DNA from: an uncultured Tropicimonas sp.
Lineage (GTDB): Bacteria > Pseudomonadota > Alphaproteobacteria > Rhodobacterales > Rhodobacteraceae
DNA length: 64,000 nucleotides
Assembly: GCA_947497945.1 (NCBI GenBank)
Contig: CANMIP010000020.1
Span: forward strand, 50,505 to 114,504
Direction of reading: 5' to 3'
Part shown: positions 1-8,085 of the stretch, piece after piece
Layout: each line of letters begins with the position of its first letter
How positions within the stretch are numbered: the stretch's first letter is position 1
Notes under the pieces: generated by a model
What the model was told of the DNA's origin: nothing
The model's input: the letters and a program-made list of their open reading frames with translations, nothing else
Database searches by the model: none
Made by a program: the position numbers and the translations under genes

Positions 1-358
1 GGAGAGCCCAGCACCGACGGATCAGGGCCTCGGGACCGGCAATGGTGCGAGCGCCACCTTCCAGCTGCTGAAGACCTACGTCTCCGGGGCGCACATCTGG
101 AGCCGGTCCATCACCAAGCCCGTCGCGGGGTCGGTCCGGATCGCGCTCGACGGCGTCGAGCAGGTTTCCGGCTGGTCGGCCAACGCGACCACCGGCCTGG
201 TCAGCTTCGACACGGCCCCCGGTGCGGGGGTGCTCGTCACCGCCGGTTTCACCTTCGACGTGCCGGTCCGCTTCGACAGCGACACGCTCGACGTGACGCT
301 GGACATCGAGCGGCTCGGCTCCATCACCTCCATTCCGCTCGTGGAGATCCGGCGATGA
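1..358 (+). CDS. DUF2460 tail protein, C-terminal part (copy 1)
   Basis: The reading frame is open from the left edge (codons start at position 2) to a TGA at 356-358. It matches the last 118 residues of the full-length gene at 53835-54461, including PTDQGLGTG and the final SIPL.EIRR. DUF2460 proteins (GTA ORFg12-like) are distal tail or baseplate components of alphaproteobacterial siphoviruses. The stop overlaps the next start (ATGA). The 5' part of the gene lies outside the window, so truncation is by the window edge, not decay. Confidence 0.9.
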   Translation, partial: ESPAPTDQGLGTGNGASATFQLLKTYVSGAHIWSRSITKPVAGSVRIALDGVEQVSGWSANATTGLVSFDTAPGAGVLVTAGFTFDVPVRFDSDTLDVTLDIERLGSITSIPLVEIRR

Positions 359-714
359 ATGAAGAACCGGGATTCATTGCGACCGTCCTTCGTGACCTGG
401 CAACCTCAACCGCCGTCATTCTCGCCGCCTGGGGCGCGCTGGGCGGCGCGACCAATGCGCTGACGACGAAGATGCACCTGCGGGATGCGCTGCGGCACAT
501 TATGCTCGGTGGGCTGATCGCGGCCGGAATGGGCAGTCTCTCAATGGCCGTAATCACCAGCTGGATGGGTCTGCCGCCGGCGGCGATCCCTTCCGGCGGG
601 GCGGCAGGTTCCGCCGCCTATCTGGTCGGAGTCTTCGGTCCCGCCTTCATCGAGGTGATGCTGGAGCGCGTCCGGGGCGGGAACGGGTCTGACGATGGCG
701 CCCACGATGCGTGA
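355..714 (+). CDS. Holin-like membrane protein (copy 1)
   Basis: 119 residues with hydrophobic stretches near residues 14-37 (ending in an alanine/glycine-rich turn), 47-70 and 80-100, and a charged C-terminus, which is the layout of a three-helix phage holin. It directly precedes a small membrane peptide and a GH24 lysozyme, the classical lysis order. It resembles the LydA/phage_holin_3 group, but that family is inferred from topology and position. The start overlaps the DUF2460 stop. The paired copy is at 54458-54817. Confidence 0.7.
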   Translation: MNEEPGFIATVLRDLATSTAVILAAWGALGGATNALTTKMHLRDALRHIMLGGLIAAGMGSLSMAVITSWMGLPPAAIPSGGAAGSAAYLVGVFGPAFIEVMLERVRGGNGSDDGAHDA

Positions 715-838
715 TCGTCATCCCTTCGTGCGGCATCTGCGCCGTGCCTCCGGTGCGCCTTTCGATCTCTTCGCACATCGCATGCGGGTCGGTCTGACCG
801 TCGCCGCCTTCATCCTCATCTTCTCACTGCTGGGATAG
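707..838 (+). CDS. Small lysis-cassette membrane peptide (copy 1)
   Basis: 43 residues starting MRDRHPFVRHLRR: a basic N-terminal half followed by one hydrophobic segment (VAAFILIFSLLG) at the C-terminus. The start overlaps the end of the holin gene and the stop is just before the lysozyme. The same 43-codon frame is kept at 54810-54941 with many substitutions, the best evidence that it is a real gene. An in-frame ATG at 695 would add four residues. It may be an antiholin or spanin-like helper; function unknown. Confidence 0.6.
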   Translation: MRDRHPFVRHLRRASGAPFDLFAHRMRVGLTVAAFILIFSLLG

Positions 839-844
839 CTCACC

Positions 845-1468
845 ATGAAAATGACGAATCGGGGGCTTGTCGCCCTCATCCGGCACGAGGGTATCGTGCC
901 GGCTCCCTATCTTGATGTCCGCGACGTCTGGACATTCGGCATCGGCCATACCGGCGCGGCGGGCGACCCGAACCCTTCGCACATGAAGCGCGGAATGCCG
1001 GAAGATCTCGACGCGGGTATCCGCGAGGCGTTCCGCGTCTTCCGGGCCGATATCGCCCGCTACGAGCGGGAAGTCTGCAATGCCCTCGCTGTGCCGGTCG
1101 AACCGCATGAGTTCGATGCGCTGGTCTCGTTTCACTACAACACGGGCGCGATCCATTCCGCCCGCCTGACCCGGCTGCTGAATGCCGGACTCCGCGACGC
1201 CGCGGCGGAGGCCTTCATGGGCTGGCTGAAGCCTGGGGCGATCCGGCCGCGCCGGGAGGCGGAGCGGGATCTGTTCCGGCAGGGCCGCTATCCGGAGGGC
1301 ACCATTCCCGTCTGGCCCCTGGATGCGGACGGGCGCGTCAGCTTCGCCCGCGCGGCACGCCTTCTCTCTGAAGACGAGGCGCTCGCGCTCTTGCAGCCGG
1401 CGACTGAACCGGCCGGGTTTCTCGCCCGGCTCTGCACCTTTCTTTCATCGCTGATCAAAAGGAGCTGA
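845..1468 (+). CDS. Endolysin, GH24 T4-type lysozyme (copy 1)
   Basis: 207 residues. The glycoside hydrolase 24 catalytic triad is visible as Glu15 (RHEG), Asp24 (YLDV) and Thr30 (VWTFGIGH), with the 9- and 6-residue spacings of T4 lysozyme. Later family motifs follow: DALVSFHYNTGA near residue 95 and the R-REAERDLF segment near 140. The enzyme cleaves peptidoglycan after the holin opens the inner membrane. The C-terminal 50 residues are less conserved and end in a hydrophobic stretch with basic residues (LCTFLSSLIKRS). No signal peptide is seen. The paired copy is at 54947-55570. Confidence 0.93.
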   Translation: MKMTNRGLVALIRHEGIVPAPYLDVRDVWTFGIGHTGAAGDPNPSHMKRGMPEDLDAGIREAFRVFRADIARYEREVCNALAVPVEPHEFDALVSFHYNTGAIHSARLTRLLNAGLRDAAAEAFMGWLKPGAIRPRREAERDLFRQGRYPEGTIPVWPLDADGRVSFARAARLLSEDEALALLQPATEPAGFLARLCTFLSSLIKRS

Positions 1469-1470
1469 CC

Positions 1471-1695
1471 ATGCGATACTTCCTCCCCAAATCCCTCACC
1501 TGGTGGAGCGGCATTCTCGCGGTGCTGACCGGCATCGCGGCGGGCGTGCTGCCCGAGGGCGAGACCATGTCCGAACTGGCGGTTCTCGTCGCGCGGCTGG
1601 CGGGTGCCGGCGACACCTCTCCGGCCACGCTGATCTTCGTTGGGATGGGCCTCATCGGTCTGCGCGACAAGTTCGAGCGCGGGCTGGGCGGCTGA
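1471..1695 (+). CDS. Small two-helix membrane protein after the endolysin (copy 1)
   Basis: 74 residues with hydrophobic segments at about 8-27 (WWSGILAVLTGIAAGVL) and 54-64 (ATLIFVGMGLIGL). It begins two bases after the endolysin stop, with AAGGAG overlapping the end of that gene as ribosome-binding site. The near-identical copy is at 55573-55797. Position suggests a second holin or a lysis regulator; I do not recognise a named family. Confidence 0.75.
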   Translation: MRYFLPKSLTWWSGILAVLTGIAAGVLPEGETMSELAVLVARLAGAGDTSPATLIFVGMGLIGLRDKFERGLGG

Positions 1696-1699
1696 TCGC

Positions 1700-2584
1700 A
1701 TGAAGGCGCTCGTCCCTGCGCTTCAGGCCCATCTCGACGAGGGCACGACGACACTCGCCTGGTGCTGGTGCATCACGCGAGCGGATGGCGTGGTTCTCGG
1801 CTTCACCGACCACGACCGGGTGCTTGCCTTCGCGGGCACCGACTTCGAACCCGAGAGTGGCTTCACCGCCTCCGAGGTCCGTTCCGGCTCGGACCTTTCA
1901 GTCGATGCGCAGGATGCCGAGGGCGTGCTCACCTCGGATCGGATTTTGGAGACGGATATCCGGGATGGGCGCTGGGACAACGCGCAGGTCGAGCTCTGGC
2001 GGGTGAACTGGGCAGATATTGGCCAGCGGGTGCTGATGCGGCGCGGCGCGATCGGCCAGATCCGCCGCGGTCGGCTCGCCTTCGTGGCAGAGATGCGCTC
2101 GCTCGCACATCTGCTCGGCCAGAATGATGGGCGGAGTTTCCAGGCGACCTGCGACGCGGTCGTGGGCGATGTCCGTTGCGGGGCCGATCTCGACGGCGCC
2201 GCCTTTCGGGGCAGCGGCGCGGTGACCGGGTTGTCGGGTGATCGGGGCTTCACGGCTTCGGGCCTCGATAGCTTCACCTCAGGCTGGTTCAGCTTCGGTA
2301 CCATTGAATGGACCTCCGGTGCCAATGCCGGGCGGTGGGCGGAAATTTCCGGTCACAGCCTGGACGGTGGAATTGTCACCGTGACGCTACTCGAGGCGCC
2401 GGTTCTGTCGATCGTGGCGGGCGACACCTTCGCGATCCGCGCAGGCTGCGACAAGTGTGCGGAGACCTGTTCCGCCAAGTTCTCCAACATCTCGAACTTC
2501 CGCGGCTTTCCTGACATTCCGGGGCAAGACACCGTGCTGCGCTATGCGAGGCGGAGCGGCGACAATTCGGGGTCGGTCCTATGA
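1700..2584 (+). CDS. DUF2163 tail protein, GTA ORFg13-like (copy 1)
   Basis: 294 residues from ATG 1700 (MKALVPALQAHLDEG). Typical features are the N-terminal TTLAWCW.ITRADG.VLGFTDHD motif and a C-terminal Cys cluster (RAGCDKCAETCSAKF) followed by NFRGFPDIPGQD. The Cys-rich end is thought to bind a metal in the distal tail complex between DUF2460 and the NlpC/P60 protein. An in-frame start at 1640 exists but would overlap the previous gene; the chosen start matches copy 2. Confidence 0.9.
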   Translation: MKALVPALQAHLDEGTTTLAWCWCITRADGVVLGFTDHDRVLAFAGTDFEPESGFTASEVRSGSDLSVDAQDAEGVLTSDRILETDIRDGRWDNAQVELWRVNWADIGQRVLMRRGAIGQIRRGRLAFVAEMRSLAHLLGQNDGRSFQATCDAVVGDVRCGADLDGAAFRGSGAVTGLSGDRGFTASGLDSFTSGWFSFGTIEWTSGANAGRWAEISGHSLDGGIVTVTLLEAPVLSIVAGDTFAIRAGCDKCAETCSAKFSNISNFRGFPDIPGQDTVLRYARRSGDNSGSVL

Positions 2585-3024
2585 CGTCCGCGACCTCTTC
2601 TCCGGAGGTGGTTGTCGCGGCGGCGCGCTCTTGGCTCGGCACGCCCTACCACGATCAGGCGAGCGTGAAGGGCGCCGGCTGCGACTGCCTCGGGCTGGCG
2701 CGGGGCATATGGCGCGAGGTGGTCGGACCGGAGCCGTTCCCCATGCCACCTTACAGCCGCGACTGGGGCGAGACCGGAAATGTCGAGGTGCTCGCCGAGG
2801 GTGCGCGCACCATGATGCCGGAGATCGCGCGTGCCGCGGCCGGTCCGGGCGCGCTGGTTCTCTTTCGCATGCGGACCGGTGCCATCGCGAAGCATGTCGG
2901 CATCCTGACCACGCCAGCCGCCTTCATCCATTCCTATGAGCGGCTCGGCGTGATCGAAGAGCCGCTCTCAGCATCCTGGCGGCGGCGTATCGCCTTCGCC
3001 TTCCTGTTTCAGGATCGGAGCTGA
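2581..3024 (+). CDS. NlpC/P60 tail-tip peptidase, GTA ORFg14-like (copy 1)
   Basis: 147 residues. The papain-like catalytic Cys36 lies in the GCDCLGLARG motif and the likely catalytic His105 in AKHVGIL; WLGTPYHDQASVKG is the family's substrate-site segment. The enzyme is predicted to cleave cell-wall peptides during DNA entry, as part of the tail tip. The start overlaps the DUF2163 stop (ATGA). Its first 12 residues differ completely from copy 2, which has a longer N-terminus. Confidence 0.92.
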   Translation: MTSATSSPEVVVAAARSWLGTPYHDQASVKGAGCDCLGLARGIWREVVGPEPFPMPPYSRDWGETGNVEVLAEGARTMMPEIARAAAGPGALVLFRMRTGAIAKHVGILTTPAAFIHSYERLGVIEEPLSASWRRRIAFAFLFQDRS

Positions 3025-3027
3025 TCC

Positions 3028-6000
3028 ATGGCCACCCTCGTGCTTGGCGCGGCCGGCGCCGCCATCGGCGGTTCCATCGGCGGCGCAATCCTCGGTGTCA
3101 GCGCCGCCACGATCGGCGGCTTCATCGGCTCGACCATCGGCTCCTATGTCGACAACTGGATCATTTCCTCGCTCACGCCGGGATCAAACTCGAGCTTCGA
3201 GGGGCAGCGTCTCGACACGCTCCATGTCACCTCCGCCACCGAGGGCGCGGTCCTGCCGCGGGTCTGGGGACGGCTGCGCATGGGCACCAACATCATCTGG
3301 GCCACGGACTTCCGCGAGAAGAAGGAAACCACCACGCAGGGTGGCGGCGGCAAGGGTGGCGGCGGCGGTGGCAACAAGGTCAAGACCACCGAGTATTTCT
3401 ACTTCGCCTCCTTCGCGCTGGCGATCTGCGAGGGTCCGATCACCGGCGTGGGACGGATTTGGGCCGATGGCGCATTGATGGATCTCTCCGGTGTGACCTG
3501 GCGCTGGTATCCGGGCGACGAGAGCCAGCAACCTGATCCCTTCATGGCCGCCAAGTCGGGCGCGGGCGCCACGCCAGCCTATCGCGGCACCGCCTATCTG
3601 GTGTTCGAGGATCTGGAACTGACGGCGTTCGGCAACCGCATTCCGCAGATCAATGTCGAGGTATTCCGGCCGCTGGCCGATGACGACACGGCCGAGGGGC
3701 TGGTGCGGGCGATCACCCTTATCCCGGCCTCGGGCGAGTTCGTCTATGCAACCGAAGCCATCCGCAAGAGCAATGGCGCCGAGAACCTGAACGCCTCCGC
3801 TGGCACGCCGGACATGATCGAGGCGCTCGACCGGCTCGATGCCTCGGCGCCGAATGTCGAGAGCGTGAGCCTGGTGGTGTCGTGGTTCGGCGATGATCTC
3901 CGCTGCGGCGAGTGTCGGATCCGGCCGGGTGTCGAACTCAGCTCGAAATCGACCAAGCCGGAGACATGGGAAGTGAATGGTGTCACCCGCGACGGGGCCC
4001 ATCTCGTCAGCCGCGACGACGAGGGCCGTCCGGTCTATGGCGGCACCCCGGCTGATTTCTCGGTGGTGCAGGCCATTCAGGAGCTGAAGGCGCGCGGCAC
4101 GCGGGTCACCTTCTATCCCTTCCTGATGATGGATGTGCCCGACGACAACACGCTGCCAGATCCATACTCCGAAAACGCGGCCGGCACGGGCCAGCCGGCT
4201 TTCCCCTGGCGCGGCCGGATCACCTGCTCTCCGGCGGCGGGTGCCGCGGGGTCGGTCGACAAGACCGCCTCTGCAGCGGATCAGGTGTCCGCCTTCTTCG
4301 ACGGCATCTGGGGTTTCCGCCGCATGGTGCTGCACTATGCCAGTCTCTGCGCATCTGCAGGCGGGGTGGACGCCTTCATCATCGGCTCGGAGATGCGCGG
4401 GTTGACCACCATCCGCGATGGCACCGCCAGCTACCCGGCCGTGGAGGCGTTCCGGCAACTGGCGGCGGATGTGCGGGCCATCCTCGGGCCGGGCACGGCG
4501 ATCAGCTATGCCGCCGACTGGTCGGAGTATTTCGGCCACCATGCCACGGATGGCTCGGGCGACGTGTTCTTCCACCTCGATCCGCTCTGGGCGGATCCGG
4601 AGATCGACTTCATTGGCATTGACAATTACATGCCGCTCTCCGACCGGCGCAACGGGTTTGCGCATCTCGACGCACAGGACGGCTGGCCCGCGATCTACGA
4701 CAGGGCCTATCTGCAATCCAACATTGCCGGCGGCGAGGGGTTCGACTGGTTCTATGCCAGCGCCGCAGACCGCTCGGCGCAGGTTCGAACCCCGATCACC
4801 GACGGCGCTGCCGGCAAGCCCTGGGTCTTCCGCTACAAGGATCTGTGGAGCTGGTGGTCCAATCCACACTACGACCGTCCAAGCGGGGTGGAGAGCGGAA
4901 CGCCCACCGGCTGGGTGCCGGAGTCCAAGCCGATCCGTTTCACGGAACTCGGATGCCCGGCGGTCGACCGTGGCACCAACCAGCCCAATGTCTTCTACGA
5001 TCCGAAATCCTCGGAGAGCGAGCTGCCGTATTTCTCGCGGGGCTGGCGCGACGACGCGATCCAGCGGGCGTACCTGGAAGCGACGTATCTCTTCTGGGGC
5101 GAGGCAGCGAATAACCCGACATCCTCCATCTATGGCGGTCGCATGGTCGAGGTGGCGGACTGCGCAGCCTGGACATGGGACGCGCGTCCCTATCCTTTCT
5201 TCCCGGAGCTGACGGATGTCTGGAGCGATGGCGAGAACTGGCGGCTGGGCCATTGGCTCACCGGTCGGCTCGGGTCTGCCTCGCTTGCCGCGCTGGTGCG
5301 GGATCTCTGCCTCCGCGCTGGGCTGACCGCCGATCAGATCGACGTCTCCGGCCTTTGGGGCGCGGTCGAGGGCTATGCCGTCACCGGGATCGAGGCGCCG
5401 CGCAATGCGCTCACCACGCTGGGACGGCATTTCGGCTTCGATGCCGTCGAGAGCGAGGGCGTCATCCGGTTCTTCATGCGAGGGCGTGCATCAGTCGCAC
5501 AGTTGGCGCTGGACGATCTTGTCGCGTCAAATGTGGGCGGCGAGCCGATCGAATTGACTCGGGCGCAGGAGACGGATCTGCCGCAGGCGCTCAAGTGGAG
5601 CGTGACGCGGGCCGATGAGGATTACGACGCGGTGGTGGTCGAGGCACGGCGGATCACGGTCGAGTCTTCGCGGATCAGCAGCGAGTCCTTCCCGATGGCG
5701 GTACCGGCCGAGGAGGCGGAACGGCGTTGTCGCCGCGCGCTGATGGAGGCCTGGGTGGGACGCGAAACGGCGTGCTTCCGGCTCCCGCCATCGCGGCTCG
5801 CGCTTGATCCCACCGACGTGGTCGCGCTCGACCATGACGGGCGGCTCACCGAGTATCGCCTGACCTCGGTCGCCGACGGAGAAGCGCGCAATGTCGAGGG
5901 GCTCCGGCAGGACCGCGCCACCGGGACGCTGGCGCCCGGCACACCGCGGAGATCGACACCGGAGGCTCCGGTGGTGTTCGGGGAGCCGGAGGTGGCCTTG

Positions 6001-6939
6001 CTCGATCTGCCACAGATCTCCGAGGATGTTGCCCCGCATCGGCCGCTCGCCGCCGCATATTCCGCGCCATGGCCGGGGGAGATCGCGGTCTGGCGTTCCG
6101 CTTCTGACGATGGCTTCGAATGGCTAACTGGCATCATGCTTCCGGCGCAGATGGGTGTTCTGGTGTCTGATCTCTGGTCCGGACCGGTGTCGCGCTTCGA
6201 CCATGGCAATGAGCTGATCGTGGATCTGAATTCCGGCACGCTCGGTTCGGTCACCGATCTCGCACTCTTCGCCGGGGCAAATGGCTTTGCAGTGGAGTCT
6301 GCGGTCGGCGTCTGGGAGATCCTGCAGGCGGGCACGGCCGAGCTTCTGGCCGAGGGGCGGTATCGCCTCACCCGGCTCCTGCGGGGTCAGCGCGGCACCG
6401 AGCATGCGATTGGCAATCCGGCGCCGGCCGGGGCGCGGGTCGTCGTGCTGGATGCGAGCCTTGCGGCCCTGCCGGTCTCGGAGGCGGAACTGGGCATCGC
6501 CTGGAACTGGCGCATCGGACCCGCGAGCCATCCCGTTTCCGGTGACACCTATGTCGCGGAGACATTCACCCCTTCCGGCGCTGGGCTGCGGCCGTTCTCT
6601 GTCGCGCATGTCGAACAGCCATGGCGGACGCCTCGGACGCCCGGTGATCTCGCCATCCGCTGGGTGCGGCGATCGCGGACGCTTTCGGCCGACAGCTGGG
6701 CGGCGCTCGAGGTGCCGATGTCGGAAGAGATCGAAGTCTACGAGGTGGAGATCCTCGACGGCTCCACGGTGCTCCGAACGCTCAGCACCGCGACCACCAG
6801 CGTCGTCTACACCGCCGCTCAGCAGATTGCCGATTGGGGCGTTCTGCTCGGGCCGAGCGACAGCCTCGACATTCGCATCTTTCAGCTCTCCGCACTTGTC
6901 GGTCGCGGGGCGCCAAAAACTGTCACCCTCCATTTCTAG
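3028..6939 (+). CDS. GTA-like host-specificity tail protein with TIM-barrel domain (copy 1)
   Basis: 1303 residues. A glycine/alanine-rich N-terminus (residues 1-50) precedes a tail-fibre hub region; a poly-Gly linker sits near residue 112. A GTA TIM-barrel, glycoside-hydrolase-like domain covers roughly 420-760, with conserved DFIGIDNYMPLSD, WWSN and FTE.GCPA.DRGTNQPNVFYDPKSSES segments. A phage-tail domain follows (about 800-1000), then a C-terminal domain. Homologues (GTA ORFg15) form the central tail fibre and recognise or process surface polysaccharide. Copy 2 is two residues shorter, partly from the Gly run. Confidence 0.93.
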   Translation: MATLVLGAAGAAIGGSIGGAILGVSAATIGGFIGSTIGSYVDNWIISSLTPGSNSSFEGQRLDTLHVTSATEGAVLPRVWGRLRMGTNIIWATDFREKKETTTQGGGGKGGGGGGNKVKTTEYFYFASFALAICEGPITGVGRIWADGALMDLSGVTWRWYPGDESQQPDPFMAAKSGAGATPAYRGTAYLVFEDLELTAFGNRIPQINVEVFRPLADDDTAEGLVRAITLIPASGEFVYATEAIRKSNGAENLNASAGTPDMIEALDRLDASAPNVESVSLVVSWFGDDLRCGECRIRPGVELSSKSTKPETWEVNGVTRDGAHLVSRDDEGRPVYGGTPADFSVVQAIQELKARGTRVTFYPFLMMDVPDDNTLPDPYSENAAGTGQPAFPWRGRITCSPAAGAAGSVDKTASAADQVSAFFDGIWGFRRMVLHYASLCASAGGVDAFIIGSEMRGLTTIRDGTASYPAVEAFRQLAADVRAILGPGTAISYAADWSEYFGHHATDGSGDVFFHLDPLWADPEIDFIGIDNYMPLSDRRNGFAHLDAQDGWPAIYDRAYLQSNIAGGEGFDWFYASAADRSAQVRTPITDGAAGKPWVFRYKDLWSWWSNPHYDRPSGVESGTPTGWVPESKPIRFTELGCPAVDRGTNQPNVFYDPKSSESELPYFSRGWRDDAIQRAYLEATYLFWGEAANNPTSSIYGGRMVEVADCAAWTWDARPYPFFPELTDVWSDGENWRLGHWLTGRLGSASLAALVRDLCLRAGLTADQIDVSGLWGAVEGYAVTGIEAPRNALTTLGRHFGFDAVESEGVIRFFMRGRASVAQLALDDLVASNVGGEPIELTRAQETDLPQALKWSVTRADEDYDAVVVEARRITVESSRISSESFPMAVPAEEAERRCRRALMEAWVGRETACFRLPPSRLALDPTDVVALDHDGRLTEYRLTSVADGEARNVEGLRQDRATGTLAPGTPRRSTPEAPVVFGEPEVALLDLPQISEDVAPHRPLAAAYSAPWPGEIAVWRSASDDGFEWLTGIMLPAQMGVLVSDLWSGPVSRFDHGNELIVDLNSGTLGSVTDLALFAGANGFAVESAVGVWEILQAGTAELLAEGRYRLTRLLRGQRGTEHAIGNPAPAGARVVVLDASLAALPVSEAELGIAWNWRIGPASHPVSGDTYVAETFTPSGAGLRPFSVAHVEQPWRTPRTPGDLAIRWVRRSRTLSADSWAALEVPMSEEIEVYEVEILDGSTVLRTLSTATTSVVYTAAQQIADWGVLLGPSDSLDIRIFQLSALVGRGAPKTVTLHF

Positions 6940-6951
6940 AGGACCATTCCC

Positions 6952-8028
6952 ATGTCCGATGCCACCACGAACCTCCTTTTGCCCTACCTGCTGGCCAGCC
7001 AGGCACAGAAGCATGTCACCCTGAACGAGTCCCTACGGCTGCTGGACGGGCTGGTGCAGATGGCGGTGATCGACCGGGATCTGACCGCGCCGCCGGCATC
7101 GCCCGCGGACGGGGATCGATACATCGTCGGCTCCGGAGCCACCGGGGATTGGGCCGGCTGGGATATGAGCGTGGTGCTTTTTGTCGATGGTGTCTGGACC
7201 CGGCTCGCGCCGCGGGCCGGATGGCGGGCGTGGATCGAGGATGAGGGAGTTCTGCTGGTCTGGAATGGAGCGGCCTGGGTGAGCATCCTGCCCACCGAGC
7301 TGCAGAACCTCTCCTTGCTCGGCATTGGCACCGAGGCGGATGCCTCCAACCCGTTCTCGGCGAAACTGAACGCCGCGCTCTGGACGGCGCTGGGCGTGGC
7401 CGAGGGCGGAACCGGCGATCTCACCTACACCATGAACAAGGAAGCGGCGGGCGACGATCTCGGGCTCACCCTGCAAACCGGCTACGTGACCAAGGCCCTT
7501 CTGGGCCTGTTCGGTTCCGATGATTTCCGGCTCGCGGTCTCGGACGATGGCAGCACCTTCTCCGATGCCTTCAGCGTGGACCGGCTGACCGGCATCGTCG
7601 ATCAGCCGCGTCTTCCCCGCTTCAAGGGCTACACCAACTACGACAACTATGTTGATGTCGACACCTGGACGAAACTCGCGATCAACAACACCGACTACAA
7701 CGACCAGTCCGCCTTCGACGCGGCGAACAACTATTTCGTCGCGCCGGCAGATGGGACGTATCTCTTCGGTGCCACGCTGATCTTCAAGACCAACGGCAGC
7801 ACATCCTCCCGGATGCGCGGCCGGCTGGTGCTGAACGGCTCGACCGAGATCAGGGGCTCCTTCGGTGAGAATTCCGGCGCTCATGTTTCCGAGGCCACCG
7901 CTCTCTGGCTTCAGACCATGGTGGCGCTGAGCGCCGGAGATACCGTCGAGCTGCAGGGGTATTTCCGGGCCGCGGATGGGTATTTCGCGGCCGATCGCAC
8001 ATCGTTCTGGGGCGCGAAGGTGGGCTAG
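6952..8028 (+). CDS. DUF2793 tail-associated protein (copy 1)
   Basis: 358 residues starting MSDATTNLLLPYLLASQAQKH, the typical DUF2793 opening, with PASPADGDRYIVG and WNGAAWVS after it. The C-terminal 130 residues (from about 225) look like a C1q/TNF-like beta-sandwich (FDAANNYFVAPADGTYLFGATL, then SSRMRGRLVLNGS), suggesting a receptor-binding tip. It is the last gene of the phage late region; convergent cargo begins 57 bp further on. Copy 2 is at 61102-62178. Confidence 0.88.
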   Translation: MSDATTNLLLPYLLASQAQKHVTLNESLRLLDGLVQMAVIDRDLTAPPASPADGDRYIVGSGATGDWAGWDMSVVLFVDGVWTRLAPRAGWRAWIEDEGVLLVWNGAAWVSILPTELQNLSLLGIGTEADASNPFSAKLNAALWTALGVAEGGTGDLTYTMNKEAAGDDLGLTLQTGYVTKALLGLFGSDDFRLAVSDDGSTFSDAFSVDRLTGIVDQPRLPRFKGYTNYDNYVDVDTWTKLAINNTDYNDQSAFDAANNYFVAPADGTYLFGATLIFKTNGSTSSRMRGRLVLNGSTEIRGSFGENSGAHVSEATALWLQTMVALSAGDTVELQGYFRAADGYFAADRTSFWGAKVG

Positions 8029-8085
8029 CCCCACCACTATCGCCACACGTGTTTCGGATATTCAGCACAGGCGATTGCGGGATGT

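Larger units (their letters stand above)
1..8028. repeat. 8-kb direct repeat, copy 1 (partner at 54105-62178)
   Basis: Nine consecutive genes here recur in the same order and strand about 54.1 kb downstream. Start-to-start offsets are 54103 for the holin, 54102 for the lysozyme, DUF2163 and NlpC genes, 54156 for the TIM-barrel gene and 54150 for DUF2793, so spacing is nearly conserved. Proteins align almost residue for residue. The largest difference is the 5' end of the NlpC/P60 gene. The repeat is best explained by two related prophages in tandem. Confidence 0.9.

Noticed and set aside
3184..5430. Long minus-strand open frame of 748 codons opposite the TIM-barrel gene
   Set aside because: It is a GC-rich antisense shadow of a well-supported tail gene, with no ribosome-binding site and Arg/Gly/Pro-rich composition; the same happens opposite copy 2.
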